From positions 1,488,001 through 1,552,000 of the forward strand of contig CM045990.1 of the NCBI GenBank assembly GCA_025175895.1: 64,000 nt of DNA, in the 5' to 3' direction. The notes beneath the pieces are model-generated. The model was given only the letters and a program-made list of their open reading frames with translations. It made no database searches and was not told where the DNA came from. Each line of letters starts with the position of its first letter. Position 1 is the first letter of the stretch. Shown piece by piece: positions 10,052 to 21,031 of the stretch. Both the position numbers and the translations under genes were made by a program. The DNA is from Wurfbainia villosa. Taxonomy: Eukaryota; Streptophyta; Magnoliopsida; Zingiberales; Zingiberaceae.

Positions 10052-12960
10052 ACCTCTACGAGTAGGCAATGCGCATAAAAGTTCTTCTTTGTGTTTGTAG
10101 GAACATATTCTTTGTCTTTGCCCACTGGGCTTATCTTAGAACTAGAGGAGTGCTTATATGTACCTGCATTGACAAAGAACATAATTTCTGTATCTTGTTT
10201 AGACAAGAAAAAATTTTCTTTTATAATAAAGGACAAATGTTGTTCCATTTATTTAAATGAAATGTTCTATTGTAATGCACCACTTATGAATGGTCTCTAT
10301 GTTCTAGATTTGGAAAACCCAATTTATAACGTAAATACCAAGCGGTTCAAATCGAATGATTCGAACCAAACATATCTCTGGCACTGTCGCCTAGGTCACA
10401 TAAATGAAAAACGCATATCCCAACTCCATAAAGATGGATTATTGGACTCATTTGATTTTGAATCATATGAGGTATGCGAATCTTGCCTTTTAGGAAAGAT
10501 GACTAAAACTCCATTTAGTGGACATGGAGAGAGAGCGACAGACTTGTTAGGACTCATACATACTGATGTATGTGGGCCTTTCAATGTCGAAGCCAGAGGA
10601 GGCTATAAGTACTTTATTACTTTCACTGATGATGTGAGTAGATTTGGCTACTTATATTTGATGAGACATAAGTCAGAATCCTTTGAAAAGTTCAAAGCAT
10701 TCAAGAATGAAGTACAAAACCAACTTGGTAAGCGTATCAAGCTACTTCGATCAGATCGAGGTGGTGAATACCTTAGTCAAGAGTTTCGTGATCACTGGTG
10801 AGTGTGGGATAATATCCCAACTCACTCCCCTGGAACACCACAATGCAATGGTGTATCCGAGAGGAGAAATCGTACTCTATTAGATATGGTACGATCAATG
10901 ATGAGCCATCGATCTACCTACTTCCTTTTGGGGACTAGCTCTAGAGAGTACCGCTTTCACACTTAATCGCGTCCCATCAAAAGCCAGAGAAAAGACACCA
11001 TATCGATATGGATGGGAAGAGTCCCAAAATGTCTTTTATAAAGATTTGGGGTTGTGAAGCTTATGTAAGGCGTCAAGTCTCGGATAAACTAGGACCCAAA
11101 TCGGATAAGTGTTATTTTGTCGGATATCCCAAGGAAACTAAGGGATATTACTTTTACAATCCCAACATGGCAGGTGTTTGTTGCGAAATCTTTGTCTTTC
11201 TAGAAGAGAATTTATTTCTAGAAAAACTAGTGGGAGTAAAATTCATCTTGAAGAAGTTCAAGATGGCGATAACACTAAGGCTTCGATGGAAAATGAGCAG
11301 GAACCACAAAGTGTTGTGGATGAGAAATTGTTGCCCAAAGAGTTGTGGAACAAACACATTCAAGTAGACCAACCTCTTCGTAGATCGATAGGATCCGTCG
11401 TCAACCGAGAGATATTCTTTTCTCTTGGTGACAAGCGGTGATGTATTGCTTATCGATCTTGGCGAGCCTACATCCTATCAGAAGCTATGATGAGCCAGTT
11501 AGAGAAATGGCTAGAGGCCATGAGATCCGAAATGGAATCCATGTACACTAACCAAGTATGGACCTTGGTTAATCCACCTGAAGGGGTAAAACCCATTGGG
11601 TGTAAGTGGGTCTTTAAAGTAAAGACTGACATGGATGGTAATAAGCATACCTATAAAGGTAGATTGGTGGCTAAAGGATTCAATCAAATACATGTTATTG
11701 ACTATGATGAAACCTTTTCACGATTGCGATGCTTAAATCCATTCGGATCATACTTGCTATTGCGACCTACCACGATTATGAGATCTGGCGGATGGATGTC
11801 AAAACCGCTTTTACGAATGGAAAGCTACTCGAGGATGTGTACATGACACAACTGAGGTTTTGAAGATCAAGCATCCTGAAAGGTATGCAAAGTCCATGCA
11901 AAGGTCCATTTATGGACTAAAGCAAGCCTCTCTGGAATCTTGATTCGATGATGCAATCAAGAGTTTGGTTTCATCAAGAATGAAGATGAACCTTGTGTCT
12001 ACAAGAGAAATAGTGGGAACATGAGTTGTATTTCTTGTCTTGTATGTAGATGACATACTTCTCATGGAAATGATATTCCCTCACTCCGATCTGTGAAGAT
12101 GTGGTTAGGAATTGTTTCTCGATGAAAGACTTAGGTGAAGTGCCTATATTCTAGGCATCAAGATCTATAGAGATAGATCTAAAAGATTACTTGGCCTAAG
12201 TCGGAGTACATACATTGATAAAGTGCTAGATCGTTTGCTATGCAAAATTCCAAGAAAGGGTTTACGCCTTTATCACATGGTGTAAGTCTTTCGAAGACTC
12301 AATGTCCCTCTTCTAAGGAGGAGAGAGATCGCATGGATAAGATCCCTTATGCATCGCTATAGGGTCTATCATATGCCATGCTTTGTACTAAATCGACATC
12401 TCGTATGCTTTGAGCATGGCGAGTAGATACGGTCGGATCGGTGAAAGTCAGCTGGATAGCGATCAAAAATATTCTTAAATACTTACGAAGAGCGAAAGAA
12501 TATTTCACTGATATTTGGAGGCAATGAGGCTAAGCTAAGGGTTCTGATGATGCAAGCTTCCAAGCAGACAAGGATGACTATAGATCGCATAATCGGAGTG
12601 CGTGTTTTGCACGAATGGTGGGGTATGGTGGAAGAGTTAGCGGAGACCGCGATTCTTGATTCTACATGAAGCGAGTATATTGCGACATCGATGCGGCAAA
12701 GGAGGTGTTTGGCTCAGTTCATCGATGAACTTGGGGTAGTTCCTAGCATTGCGGATCCAATAGACCTCTATTGTGACAACAATGAGGCTATTGCGAGCTA
12801 AGGAACCTCGATCACATCAGCGGACCAAACACATCTTTGCGGCGCTTCCATCTCATTCGAGAGATCATCGATAGAGGAGATGTGAGGATATCACTGCAAG
12901 CGAAGCTAACATCGCAGATCCATTGACCAAGGCTTTGTACGGAGGAAGCATGATGGTCAC
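10052..12960 (+). pseudogene. pol: Copia Pol of element B, multiply broken
   Basis: The protease is mostly eroded. An open stretch at 10091-10801 carries the GAG-pre-integrase region with the H-H-C-C zinc site (WHCRLGHIN...CESC) and the integrase core, including the TDVCGPF and SDRGGEY motifs with two catalytic Asp. The third acidic motif (NGVSERRNR) follows in another frame near 10850. The integrase C-terminus begins at about 11008. Reverse transcriptase starts at about 11490 (motif NPPEGVKPIGCKWVFK) and its catalytic YVDD box is readable at 12043-12054. RNase H remnants (SEYIA, then a CDNNEA motif) lie at about 12655-12800. Many short indels break the frame, often at CAG/CTG positions. The order integrase before reverse transcriptase places it in Ty1/copia. 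Confidence 0.85.
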
Positions 12961-13006
12961 ACTAGGTCACTAGGTATTAGATATCATAGTGATTGGTACT
13001 AGTGCT

Positions 13007-13018
13007 AGTGGGAGATTA
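13007..13018 (+). other. Polypurine tract, element B
   Basis: AGTGGGAGATTA lies immediately before the 3' LTR start. Confidence 0.75.
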
Positions 13019-13019
13019 G

Positions 13020-14886
13020 TTATAGCCCTAAGAACCAATCATGTGATGGTTGAATAGGGAACATTTTGTATCATATTCTATAAAGGCAAAGTTGGTTATT
13101 ATATTTAAGTCTTGCTTGTGCCTCTAAATTAAATATAGTAATGCCCTAGAAAAGTAGGTTCTTATCTCTGACACATCAATTGGCAAAATTGATTATGAGA
13201 GGTTTGTAGAGAACACTTTCCTAAATGTTCCTAGTCAAGTATTAATATGCAAGGGCAATATTAATACATAAAGACTAACATGTAGGTCAATTGATGACTT
13301 GATCTCACAAGTCATGGATATATGATATCAAGTTGACACATGGGTATATATTAGAGAATATATCTTGAGACCCGCCATGAGAAAGTTTCATGGATCGTTA
13401 TATGAGTGTCATAAACTTTCTCATGTGACTATTGGTATGAATAGTCCTCGGACACGAAGTCACTACGGTTCCCTACATAGGAGTTATGTACTTTGGTATC
13501 GTCAAAGCGTCACCCATAACGAGGTGGACCATAAAAGCGTTCTTGGGTATATAACAAATTATGCGGAGGGATGTGAGTGATGTAGATGGGATCTATCCCT
13601 CTCATATGTGAGAGTGATATCGGTGGGCCCCTTGATTGAGTAGAACTACTAAAGCGCATGGCCATGCTCGAATGAGTCAATATGAGATATTGAGCTCATT
13701 TGTTTGAGTTAGTTTACTCGGGGATCAAGAAACACATAGATTGATCGAGGATGACACGGTCTATGCCTCATTGATCAATCGATATCAAGGATAGAAGGAC
13801 ACGGTCATATATTATAGTAGTCACGGAAAGGTTAGTCGGATCTTGACTTATCTCGTAACTTGGGTAGCAATGATGTATTGCTAGATGCGCTCATTGCTTG
13901 TGTATCTAAAGAGTTTAGATCCACGCCAGCGTTATGAGAGCCTATACTGATCACACACAAGAGCATGATAATTAGAGGAATTAGAGTATTCTAGTTTGAC
14001 TAGAATAATTTGGGAATAAGCTTAAGTACAAAATGGTTTTTGGACTTTAAGCTTAATGAGAATTTTAGCTAATTGATTTAATGAGATTAATTCAATATGT
14101 TACCTTATTGATTTAATAAGATTAATTCAATATGATAACATAAGCTTAATTGAATTAATAAGATTAATTCAATATGATTGAATTAATAAGATTAATTCAA
14201 TATGATAACATAAGCTTAATTGAATTAATAAGATTAATTCAACATGCATGAATGCCACATAAGAATGCCACATAAGCATGCCACATAAGCATGCCACCTA
14301 AGCATCCACCTAAGCTAGTTAAGGTGGAAGGAAACACAATGGTTTTGTCTCCTTAAGTGGCCGGCCAAACAAGGATATGTCTCAATGCAATGGATTGCAT
14401 TGAATGTGTGGAGGTGAAAGGGTTTTCCAACCCTATAAAGACACCTCAAGTGGCCGCCAAAAGAGAGGATTGGCTTGTTGTTGGTGGAAGCTTTGGTTGT
14501 GTTGTTTGGTTGTGTGGGTTTGTGAGTGTAGGCTAGCAAGAAGAGGAGTCTTCTTCTTCCTTTCTCTTTTTCCCTCTCTTCCTCTCCTTTAGGGACTTCT
14601 CTAGCAAGAAGTAAAGGAGAGCTCCTCTAGTTTTTCTTTTGTGAGACAAGAGCTTGCTCGTGTGGATACATATAGAGGCACGGACATTTGAACGTGCTAA
14701 AAGATCCAACACATCCAAGGAAAAGCGGGATTGCAAAGGGCACGCAACAAAGGTAATCCTCTCCTATAAGATAGGCTTGGTTTAGAGAAATTTATTTTAT
14801 ACGAGTTTGCTTTCGCATGGATCACTTGGAAGGGATCCTAATTTTTCCGTTGCGCATATGCCATTTGGCATAAAGAATTCCCTACA
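13020..14886 (+). mobile_element. Element B 3' LTR
   Basis: It has the same ends as the 5' LTR. By eye, most small differences from the 5' LTR coincide with CTG or CAG triplets in one of the two copies (for example 6800 against 13778, 6960 against 13920). Confidence 0.85.
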
Positions 14887-16229
14887 ATTTATACCTTTAT
14901 CTCTTACTTGCCATGATTTACTTGCCATATGCCATGACATGACATCATATTTACTTTTATCATATAAAATATCATGATCATTTTTAGGGTTATTTTTATG
15001 TCATGAATGCTTAGATTTCAATCACATGCCATGACATCATGATTTTGGCACATGTTTTTATTCTTGTATCATTATACCATAATCATCATTCATGCATAAA
15101 TAAAATAGATTTAAGGACTATGCCATGATTTGAAGTCCCATGCATAAGGGAGTCAAATAGTGTTGCCTAGTATATGCATGAAACCCTAAATAACAAAGAC
15201 CCCACACCTCACTAGAATACTTGACTTGTATGTGTTTCACACATTTAGATACAAGTGAGATGTTTAGGAAAATGAAATTAAAGGTTTTAAAAACATTTCA
15301 AAATCTTTTTGAAAAACCTTGGTGAAGTCTATCTTTTGATAGCAATCACCATTGAATGAGGTGATACAAAGAGGGCTCAATATTGAAGCTTTTCTCAATT
15401 ATTGAACTTTGTATCAATCTCACTATTTTGTGGGTAAAATAATTTTCTAATATTTTTCACCCATAATGTTTGTCATAAGTATTATGCATATGAATTTTCA
15501 TGATTTTTCACCATATGTATAATTACTTATGAATTTTTAAAAACCACTTCTAATAATTAAAAATGATCATTACCAATGGCAAATAATCGATGGGGGTGGC
15601 AATGATCGATTTCACAAAGTCATTGCCAGTGATTTCAGGTAAATAATATTTGTTAGGCCCATGTTCATCTATGTTTTGGTTCCCTAACTACTCCTAATCC
15701 TAGGACATGCTTTGGACAACATTAGAAAGGGTGGAAATCCATTGGATATGGATTATGAGAAGTGTTTAGGGTGAGTATCAATTTTAAGGTGTATGAAAGT
15801 TCATTGTTGAACTTTGCCTTAATCTTGATGGTTTAGTGTTCCTATTAACTTAGGGACTCTCCAAGGACATTGTTGGTGCAATGGTCAAGGGGGAGCAAGC
15901 CTTTAGAGGGAGGTATCCATCATGGGAAGATGGATGTCTATTTTTCCTCATGGAAGGAAAATTGAGGGATTGCCTCTCTTAAGTGATATGGGACTTATCA
16001 CTAGGAAGATTGAAGGCATGTGTTTTCTTCCAAGGGAGAGATTGTAAGATCTCATTGGGATATGAGACATTCATACCCTTGGGGAGGACCTTTTTGATGT
16101 ATGTCAAAAAGGGAGAGAAGTTACCAATTGGGGTTAGTTGGATTTCTTATTGGGATGTGAGAATTGTCAATTTAGGATAATTGGTAGACTTGAGCTTGAG
16201 GTTTTGTCAAACATCAAAAAGGGAGAGAT
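14887..16229 (+). other. Element A 3' non-coding interior, second part
   Basis: It is AT-rich and has no ORF. It is collinear with C (22985-24093) and with D downstream of its second ORF (39340-40859). It contains ATGACATGACATCATA-type repeats near 14930, internal AAGGGGGAG tracts at 15887 and 16031, and the true polypurine tract at 16216-16228. Confidence 0.65.
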
Positions 16230-16809
16230 TGTTGGTGCAATCGGTCCAGGTCACGATTGACCAGATTTGAGTTTGACTCGAACTGTATTTTGATGTTAGA
16301 CAAAACGTATGACATAGGATTGTCATGGGTTGGTCATGTAAATCCAAGTGTGTAGCCTTGGTGGTAAAAAGTCCAAGCATGAGACTTGGTGTTGGGAAAG
16401 TCCAAGCATGGGGCTTGGCATGGAAAATCCAAGCATGAGTCTTGGTGTGGGAAGTCTTAAGGACTTAGCAAGTTCACTAGGCTCAGGGTCCTTGATTTGG
16501 TGAAGGATGACATTACGAAGTTGTGCCCTTGGTGCATCCGAGGGACCATCGGACGGGAAGCGAATGGAGTGAGGCCTAAGGGAAGCAGACTTCAAGGGCA
16601 AGAGATGCGAAGGATGGCATTGCGAAGCCATGTGCTTGGTGCATCCGAGAGATGTAGGCTGAGGGAAGAGAGCCTCGGTGGGGAACTCCATGAGAGATGA
16701 GGTGGACTTGGCCAAGTGGTTAAGACTGAGTGTCGGATGCTCAAACATGGTGTTTGAGGTTTTACTCGACGGTCGGATGCCCAACAACTTGGTGTTTGAG
16801 GTTTACCCG

Positions 16810-17160
16810 ACAGCAGTCGACTGGCATAGATGTCAGTTCACTGATCCAAGTCAATGGCAATCGACTGGTGTTAGACTGCATTCTATGGCCTGTCAGTCGA
16901 CTGATAAGTATTGGTAATCGACAGATGTCGATAGCAGTCGATTGCCAAGGGACGACAGTCGACTGATGGGAAGTGTCGCGGGCACAGAACACTCCGTAGC
17001 CGACTAGGCAGTCGACTACGAGGTCGACAGTCGACTGATGGGCATGATCAGTCGACTAATGATGGATCTGTTAGAACTTGTCCAGCGTGGATCGAGTCAT
17101 TGTGAGATAACAACTATAGGACCAGTCGACTGATGGTCACGATCAGTCGACTGATGGGCG
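16810..17160. repeat. CAGTCGACTG palindrome array, U3 of element A 3' LTR
   Basis: At least eight full or near-full copies lie within 350 bases, ending just upstream of the TATA box. This is the better preserved of A's two arrays. Confidence 0.88.
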
Positions 17161-17181
17161 CAGAATCAGCTCGATGTAGGT

Positions 17182-17187
17182 TATAAA
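17182..17187 (+). promoter_or_regulatory. LTR TATA box, element A 3' LTR
   Basis: TATAAA lies in the same context as at 3635. Confidence 0.7.
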
Positions 17188-17671
17188 TGGAGCTCGAGAT
17201 GGAGGCTTTTGCCAAGACTTTTCGGGAGATTTTGGAAAAGAATTGCTACTACATTCCAGTCCTTCAAGAGCCAAACCAAAGCAAGCAACAAGCAAAAGCA
17301 ATGAAAGCCATTTGTGTAAAGTTTTCTTTCATATTGTCTTTGTATTTTCTTGTACTTTTATATTACCATGTAAATTGCTTGTACGAGGTTTCTCTACCTC
17401 TGATGTGTTGTCGAGAAGGAGTTTTGTTAGTGTCGTGTGCATAACAAGAGCTCGTTGAGCTCGCCCCGTAGAGTAGGAACCCTAAGGTTCTGAACCACGT
17501 ATATCATTGTGTTTGTGCGTGTGCTGTATTCTTGTATTTGTTTTATTATCATTCCGCTGTGCATTAACGAGTATTGTAGACGAGCACGCGACGAACGGAC
17601 GATTTCCATCATCGTACGCGATTTGGGCTATTTACCCCCCTCTAGTCGGCCACTGATCCTCCAACAAGCTA

Positions 17672-18202
17672 AGGGTGGTCTATCAAGTATGAGGGGATAC
17701 TACTTGGGTTAAACCACCTGTTTGAGGTTTATCAGTCGACTGGTCAAGTGTTTGACACTTGGCAACCTAGTCAACTTGCATCAATTGACTGAGATTATGA
17801 CCAATCAATTGGTCAAGTAGTCGATAGAGCTTCAGACTGCTCGGATGAAGCTTTAGAAGTTGACTGCCAACTTTGGGTAGTCGACTGGCCTTGAGTAGTC
17901 GACTACCATGAAGGGCAGTCGACTTATTTAAGTGAACATGAGTACAAAAGCTTTGGTAGTTGGCTGGCCAGTCGACTGTCGAGCATCAGTCGATTGCTAG
18001 TAATGGCAGTTAACTGATGAGGTATTTGTTGGGCAGATTTCAACATGGATAGAGCCTTGTGAGATGACGACATGAAGGCCAGTCAACTGCTGGGTAAGAG
18101 TAGTCGACTGGAAGATGAAAATCAGCCTGAGTTGTAGCTTTATAAGGAGCTCAAGAAGGAGGATTTTTGCCATGGTTCTTAAGGATATTTGAAGGGGAAT
18201 TG
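17672..18202 (+). mobile_element. Element E 3' LTR, piece 2 of 3
   Basis: It begins AGGGTGGTC, the expected continuation of 2677. It contains E's palindrome array (about 17730-18115) and a TATAAG-type box near 18140. It is cut at 18203-18207 (CTATT) by element D and continues at 42301 with the transcribed part and U5. Confidence 0.75.
17730..18115. repeat. CAGTCGACTG palindrome array, U3 of element E LTR
   Basis: About ten copies, some one base off (GTTGACTG, GTCAACTG), lie upstream of a TATAAGGAGCTC promoter-like site. Confidence 0.8.
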
Positions 18203-18409
18203 CTATTTGGTGGTGCAATCGGCCTAAGTCACGATTGATTGGACTCAAGTTTGACTCGAGCGATGTTTTGATGTTTGACATGGAAGTTTGACATTGATGT
18301 CTGATATTGTTTTGAAGAGATTGTTGGCACAATCGACCCGGGTCATGATTGACCGGACTCGAGTTTGACTCGAGGTGATTTTGATGGTTGACTAGGGTTG
18401 ACCATGTGA

Positions 18410-18630
18410 TGAAGAAAGTCCAAGAATGGGTCTTGGAATGGAAAGTCTAACATGGGTTGGCAAGGGAAAGTCCAAGCTTGAGTCTTGGCATTTGGAAAGT
18501 CCAAGCAGTTTGATATTGGCGGCGTAAAGTCCAAGCAGGAGTCTTGGCAGCATAAGTCCAATGGTTGGCGCCGTAAAGTCTAAGCGGGAGTCTTGACAGC
18601 GTAAGTCCAATGTGCCTTGGCGGTGTAGAC
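18410..18630. repeat. AGTCCAAG...CTTGGCA minisatellite, element D 5' LTR
   Basis: Seven or so imperfect units; the 3' LTR copy is at 41060-41245. Confidence 0.85.
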
Positions 18631-18837
18631 ACCGTTAGCATGACATAACTGATGGAAGCACCTGAAGGCTAGCGTATGGATGAACAAGTCATGGATGACT
18701 TGGAGGGATCCGATAGACGCGAGGCTGAAGGAGGTGGCTAGAAGGCTTAGGTCTAGGCTACGGGTGGTCTAGCAAGTATGGGGGCACCATACTTGGGTTA
18801 AACCTCATGTTTAAGGTTAAAACCTCATGTTTGAGGT

Positions 18838-19145
18838 GTATCAGTCGACTGGGACCATGTGATAGTCGACTGGTATGAGTCAACTAGGGTTTGACTGCGG
18901 GGAGTGCCCTAGCAGTCGACTGCCAGAGGTGGGTAGTCGACTGTTGAACCGATCAGTCGATTGATTGTGTGATCAGTCAACTGGTGCTCGGTATTTCGGG
19001 CACAGAATGTAGTCGAACTCGACTGCTGGGATTAGCAGTCGAGTGAAGGCTCGATCAATCGACTGATGTCTTATCCGTTGGATTTTTCCAGCATGGATCA
19101 CACCGTTGTCTCACAGCAACAGTGTCATCAGTCGACTGATAGGCG
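18838..19145. repeat. CAGTCGACTG palindrome array, element D 5' LTR
   Basis: Multiple copies, including GTCGAGTG variants, end about 25 bases before the TATA box. Confidence 0.85.
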
Positions 19146-19167
19146 AAAATCCAACCCGATTGCAAGT

Positions 19168-19174
19168 TATAAAA
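19168..19174 (+). promoter_or_regulatory. LTR TATA box, element D 5' LTR
   Basis: TATAAAA; the same context occurs at 41813-41819. Confidence 0.7.
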
Positions 19175-19457
19175 GCAGCTCAGAAGTGGGATTTTGGCAG
19201 TGATTTTCTTGGGTGAATTGGAGCGATTTGCTGTTGCAAGTCAGGGTCTTTAAGGCTAGTCCAAGGTAATCAAAGATCAAGCAACCAAAGTGCTCTTGTA
19301 AAGTGTTTTTCTTTACTTGCATTATTTTTCATACTTGTATTAGCTTGTATCTTTAGTATTACTTAGTGTAATCATTGTAAGGGGTTTCTCCACCTCTAGA
19401 TTATTCCGAGGAGTTATTTGTGATTAGTGGTTGTGTGCGCATCACTAGAGCTCTTTA

Positions 19458-20930
19458 TGTTGATGCAATCGACCCAGGTCATCATTGACCAGACTCGAGT
19501 AGAACTCGAGTAGAGTTTTGATGTTTGACAATAGTTCACAATGTGGTTTGACCACATAACTAGTGGATACTATGGGACATCCAAGGTCATATGAGGAAGA
19601 CTATTGGAGAAGTCCGAGTTTGGTGACTTGGCAAGGAGAAGTCCAAGTATGGATACTTGGCAAGAGAAAATCCAAGTTGGTCAAGGGAGACCGGACACTT
19701 GGTGATGGGAAGACCAAGGGGGAGTTGGTGAGGAAAGTCCCAGCAGGTCTGGGAGACCGTGCTTAGCAAATGAAGTCCCGGACGGGGAGTCTTGGCAGTG
19801 AAGTCCCGGAGGTGTTGCCTTTTGGCAGTGAAGTCCCGGACGAGGAGTCTTGGCAGTGAAGTCCTGGACGAGGAGTCTTGGCAAGGGAAGACTCGGCTGA
19901 TCAGGGAGATCGAGCTTGGCAAAAAGGAAGTCCCAGAGGCGAGGTCTCTTGGCAAAAGTAGACCCGAGAGCATGACAATAGCCGATGGAAGCACTTGAAG
20001 GCAAGAGCAAGGATGAAGAGTCGCGGACTCGAGGGATCCGCTAAGCGTGAGGCTGATGGAAGTGGGTTGAAGGCTTAGGTCTAGGCTTAGGGTGAGTATC
20101 AAGTATGAAGGGATCATACTTGGTGTGTTAAACCTCGATGATCGAGTAGGCCGTTGCGAGCAAAAGCAAGTTGGCTCGACCAACGCCTTGGTGAAATGTC
20201 GATCGGGCGCGCCTCGGAAGACGCGCGTTGGCGCCTCGACTGGAGGACACGACTGGCGCCTCGACTCATTTCAGGACAGGTATGAAGATGGAGGCACAGA
20301 GGCAGAGTGGCTCGACTGGCGCCTCGACTGGGGTCGCAGTCGAGGCGGTGCCTCGACTAGTTTCCGACCGTTGGAGCTCGGGAGGCCTCGACGCAGATCT
20401 ATAAGAAGGAACTTTTAGGGTTTCTTCTATACCGATTCTTGAATAGGTTCTGAGCGATCATTCTGGAGATTTCAGGGGCGATTTAAAGCGAGGTGCTGCT
20501 GCACTTCAGGGCCTTCAAAGTCATCCCAACGTGATCCACGAGCAAGCATTCAAAAGCCCTAAAACTGTAACATCTATTCATTTGCTTTTGTATTTGGTGT
20601 ATTTGCTCTTTTTATTCTGTTCTTATTATTGTAAGATCCTTGTGAGAGGTTCCTCCACCTCCGGTGTGTTCATCGAAAAGGAGAAGTGATATAGTGGTGG
20701 TGTGCATCACTAGAGTCCGCTAGGGCTCGCCCGTGGAGTAGGAACTAGGGTTCCGAACCACGTAAATACTGTGTATTGTGCTTGGTGTTTGTTTTTATAT
20801 TTGTATTTGTGTTTTCGCTGCGTACTAACAATTGTAGACAAGCACGACGATCGAAATCCATCAACGAATCGAAAAGACGAGCATAGCTATTCATTCCCCC
20901 CCCCTTTCTAGCGACGCCAATGATCCTACA
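19458..20930 (+). mobile_element. Element C 5' LTR
   Basis: A minisatellite variant with AAGTCCCGGA and GTCTTGGCA units lies at about 19610-19960. A palindrome-like zone with CTCGACTGG and GGCGCC is at 20130-20380, a TATAAG box at 20400-20405, and a U5 hairpin GGAACTAGGGTTCC near 20740. Confidence 0.88.
20130..20380. repeat. CTCGACTGG/GGCGCC repeat zone, U3 of element C 5' LTR
   Basis: This is the C-family counterpart of the CAGTCGACTG arrays: repeated GGCGCCTCGACTGG-like phrases sit upstream of the TATA box. It differs strongly from the partner LTR at 20130-20220 (compare 34050-34140) although both flanks match. Confidence 0.75.
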
Positions 20931-20932
20931 AG

Positions 20933-20944
20933 TGGTATCAGAGC
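20933..20944 (+). other. tRNA-iMet primer binding site, element C
   Basis: TGGTATCAGAGC lies two bases after the LTR end. Confidence 0.92.
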
Positions 20945-21031
20945 CGGTTTGGCTCTAAGAAGAAGACACACCGATATCTAACAAGTGGTCTTCAATCGGA
21001 CTAATTGCCAAGGGAGCTAAAGCTAGAGGAG

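Larger units (their letters stand above)
6038..14886 (+). mobile_element. Element B: Ty1/copia retrotransposon, complete in layout, coding region decayed
   Basis: It has two LTRs of about 1.9 kb (6038-7935, 13020-14886), a PBS at 7937, gag, then integrase, reverse transcriptase and RNase H in copia order, and a GTGGGAGATTA polypurine tract before the 3' LTR. Both LTRs start TTATAGCCC and end CCCTACA. The target duplication is not clean: AATT occurs at both edges, but exact LTR ends are uncertain by 1-4 bases. It lies in the 3' interior of A. Confidence 0.88.
2678..17666 (+). mobile_element. Element A: non-autonomous gag-only LTR retrotransposon, interrupted by Copia element B
   Basis: Its two LTRs are about 1.44 kb (2678-4117 and 16230-17666). 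It has a PBS at 4120, a decayed gag, non-coding 3' sequence and a polypurine tract. The flanks are GGCTA (2673-2677) and AGCTA (17667-17671), a 5-base target duplication with one mismatch. Host LTR sequence joins across it as in the undisturbed relatives at 18751 and 20071. Without B it is about 6.1 kb. No protease, integrase, reverse transcriptase or RNase H is present outside B. The CCHC Gag ending in a YWVPRS-type tail, the long LTRs and the AAAAAGGGGGAGATTG tract point to a Sirevirus (Ty1/copia) derivative; that placement is from family knowledge, not a database search. Confidence 0.85.
16230..17666 (+). mobile_element. Element A 3' LTR
   Basis: It starts TGTTGG and ends CCAACA (6-base inverted termini), 1437 bases against 1440 for the 5' LTR. 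The palindrome array is at 16810-17160, TATAAA at 17182-17187, and a GGAACC hairpin near 17477. Outside the array it tracks the 5' LTR closely. Confidence 0.88.
18208..19457 (+). mobile_element. Element D 5' LTR, part 1
   Basis: It begins TGGTGGTGCAATC. A second LTR-like start (TTGTTGGCACAATCGACC) follows about 110 bases later, preceded by a purine-rich GAGATTG; the 3' LTR has the same tandem arrangement. Then come the minisatellite (18410-18630), palindrome array (18838-19145), TATAAAA (19168-19174) and transcribed leader. It is cut in U5 by element C at CTTTA (19453-19457). Confidence 0.85.

Noticed and set aside
9126..12960. Copia B as the active pol donor for the gag-only elements
   Set aside because: B's LTRs, PBS spacing and Gag are unlike those of A, C, D, G and H, and its pol is broken in many places.
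16810..17160. CRISPR-like array from regularly repeated CAGTCGACTG
   Set aside because: Repeats are 10-14 bases, irregularly spaced, in a plant LTR promoter region; there are no cas genes and no constant spacer length.
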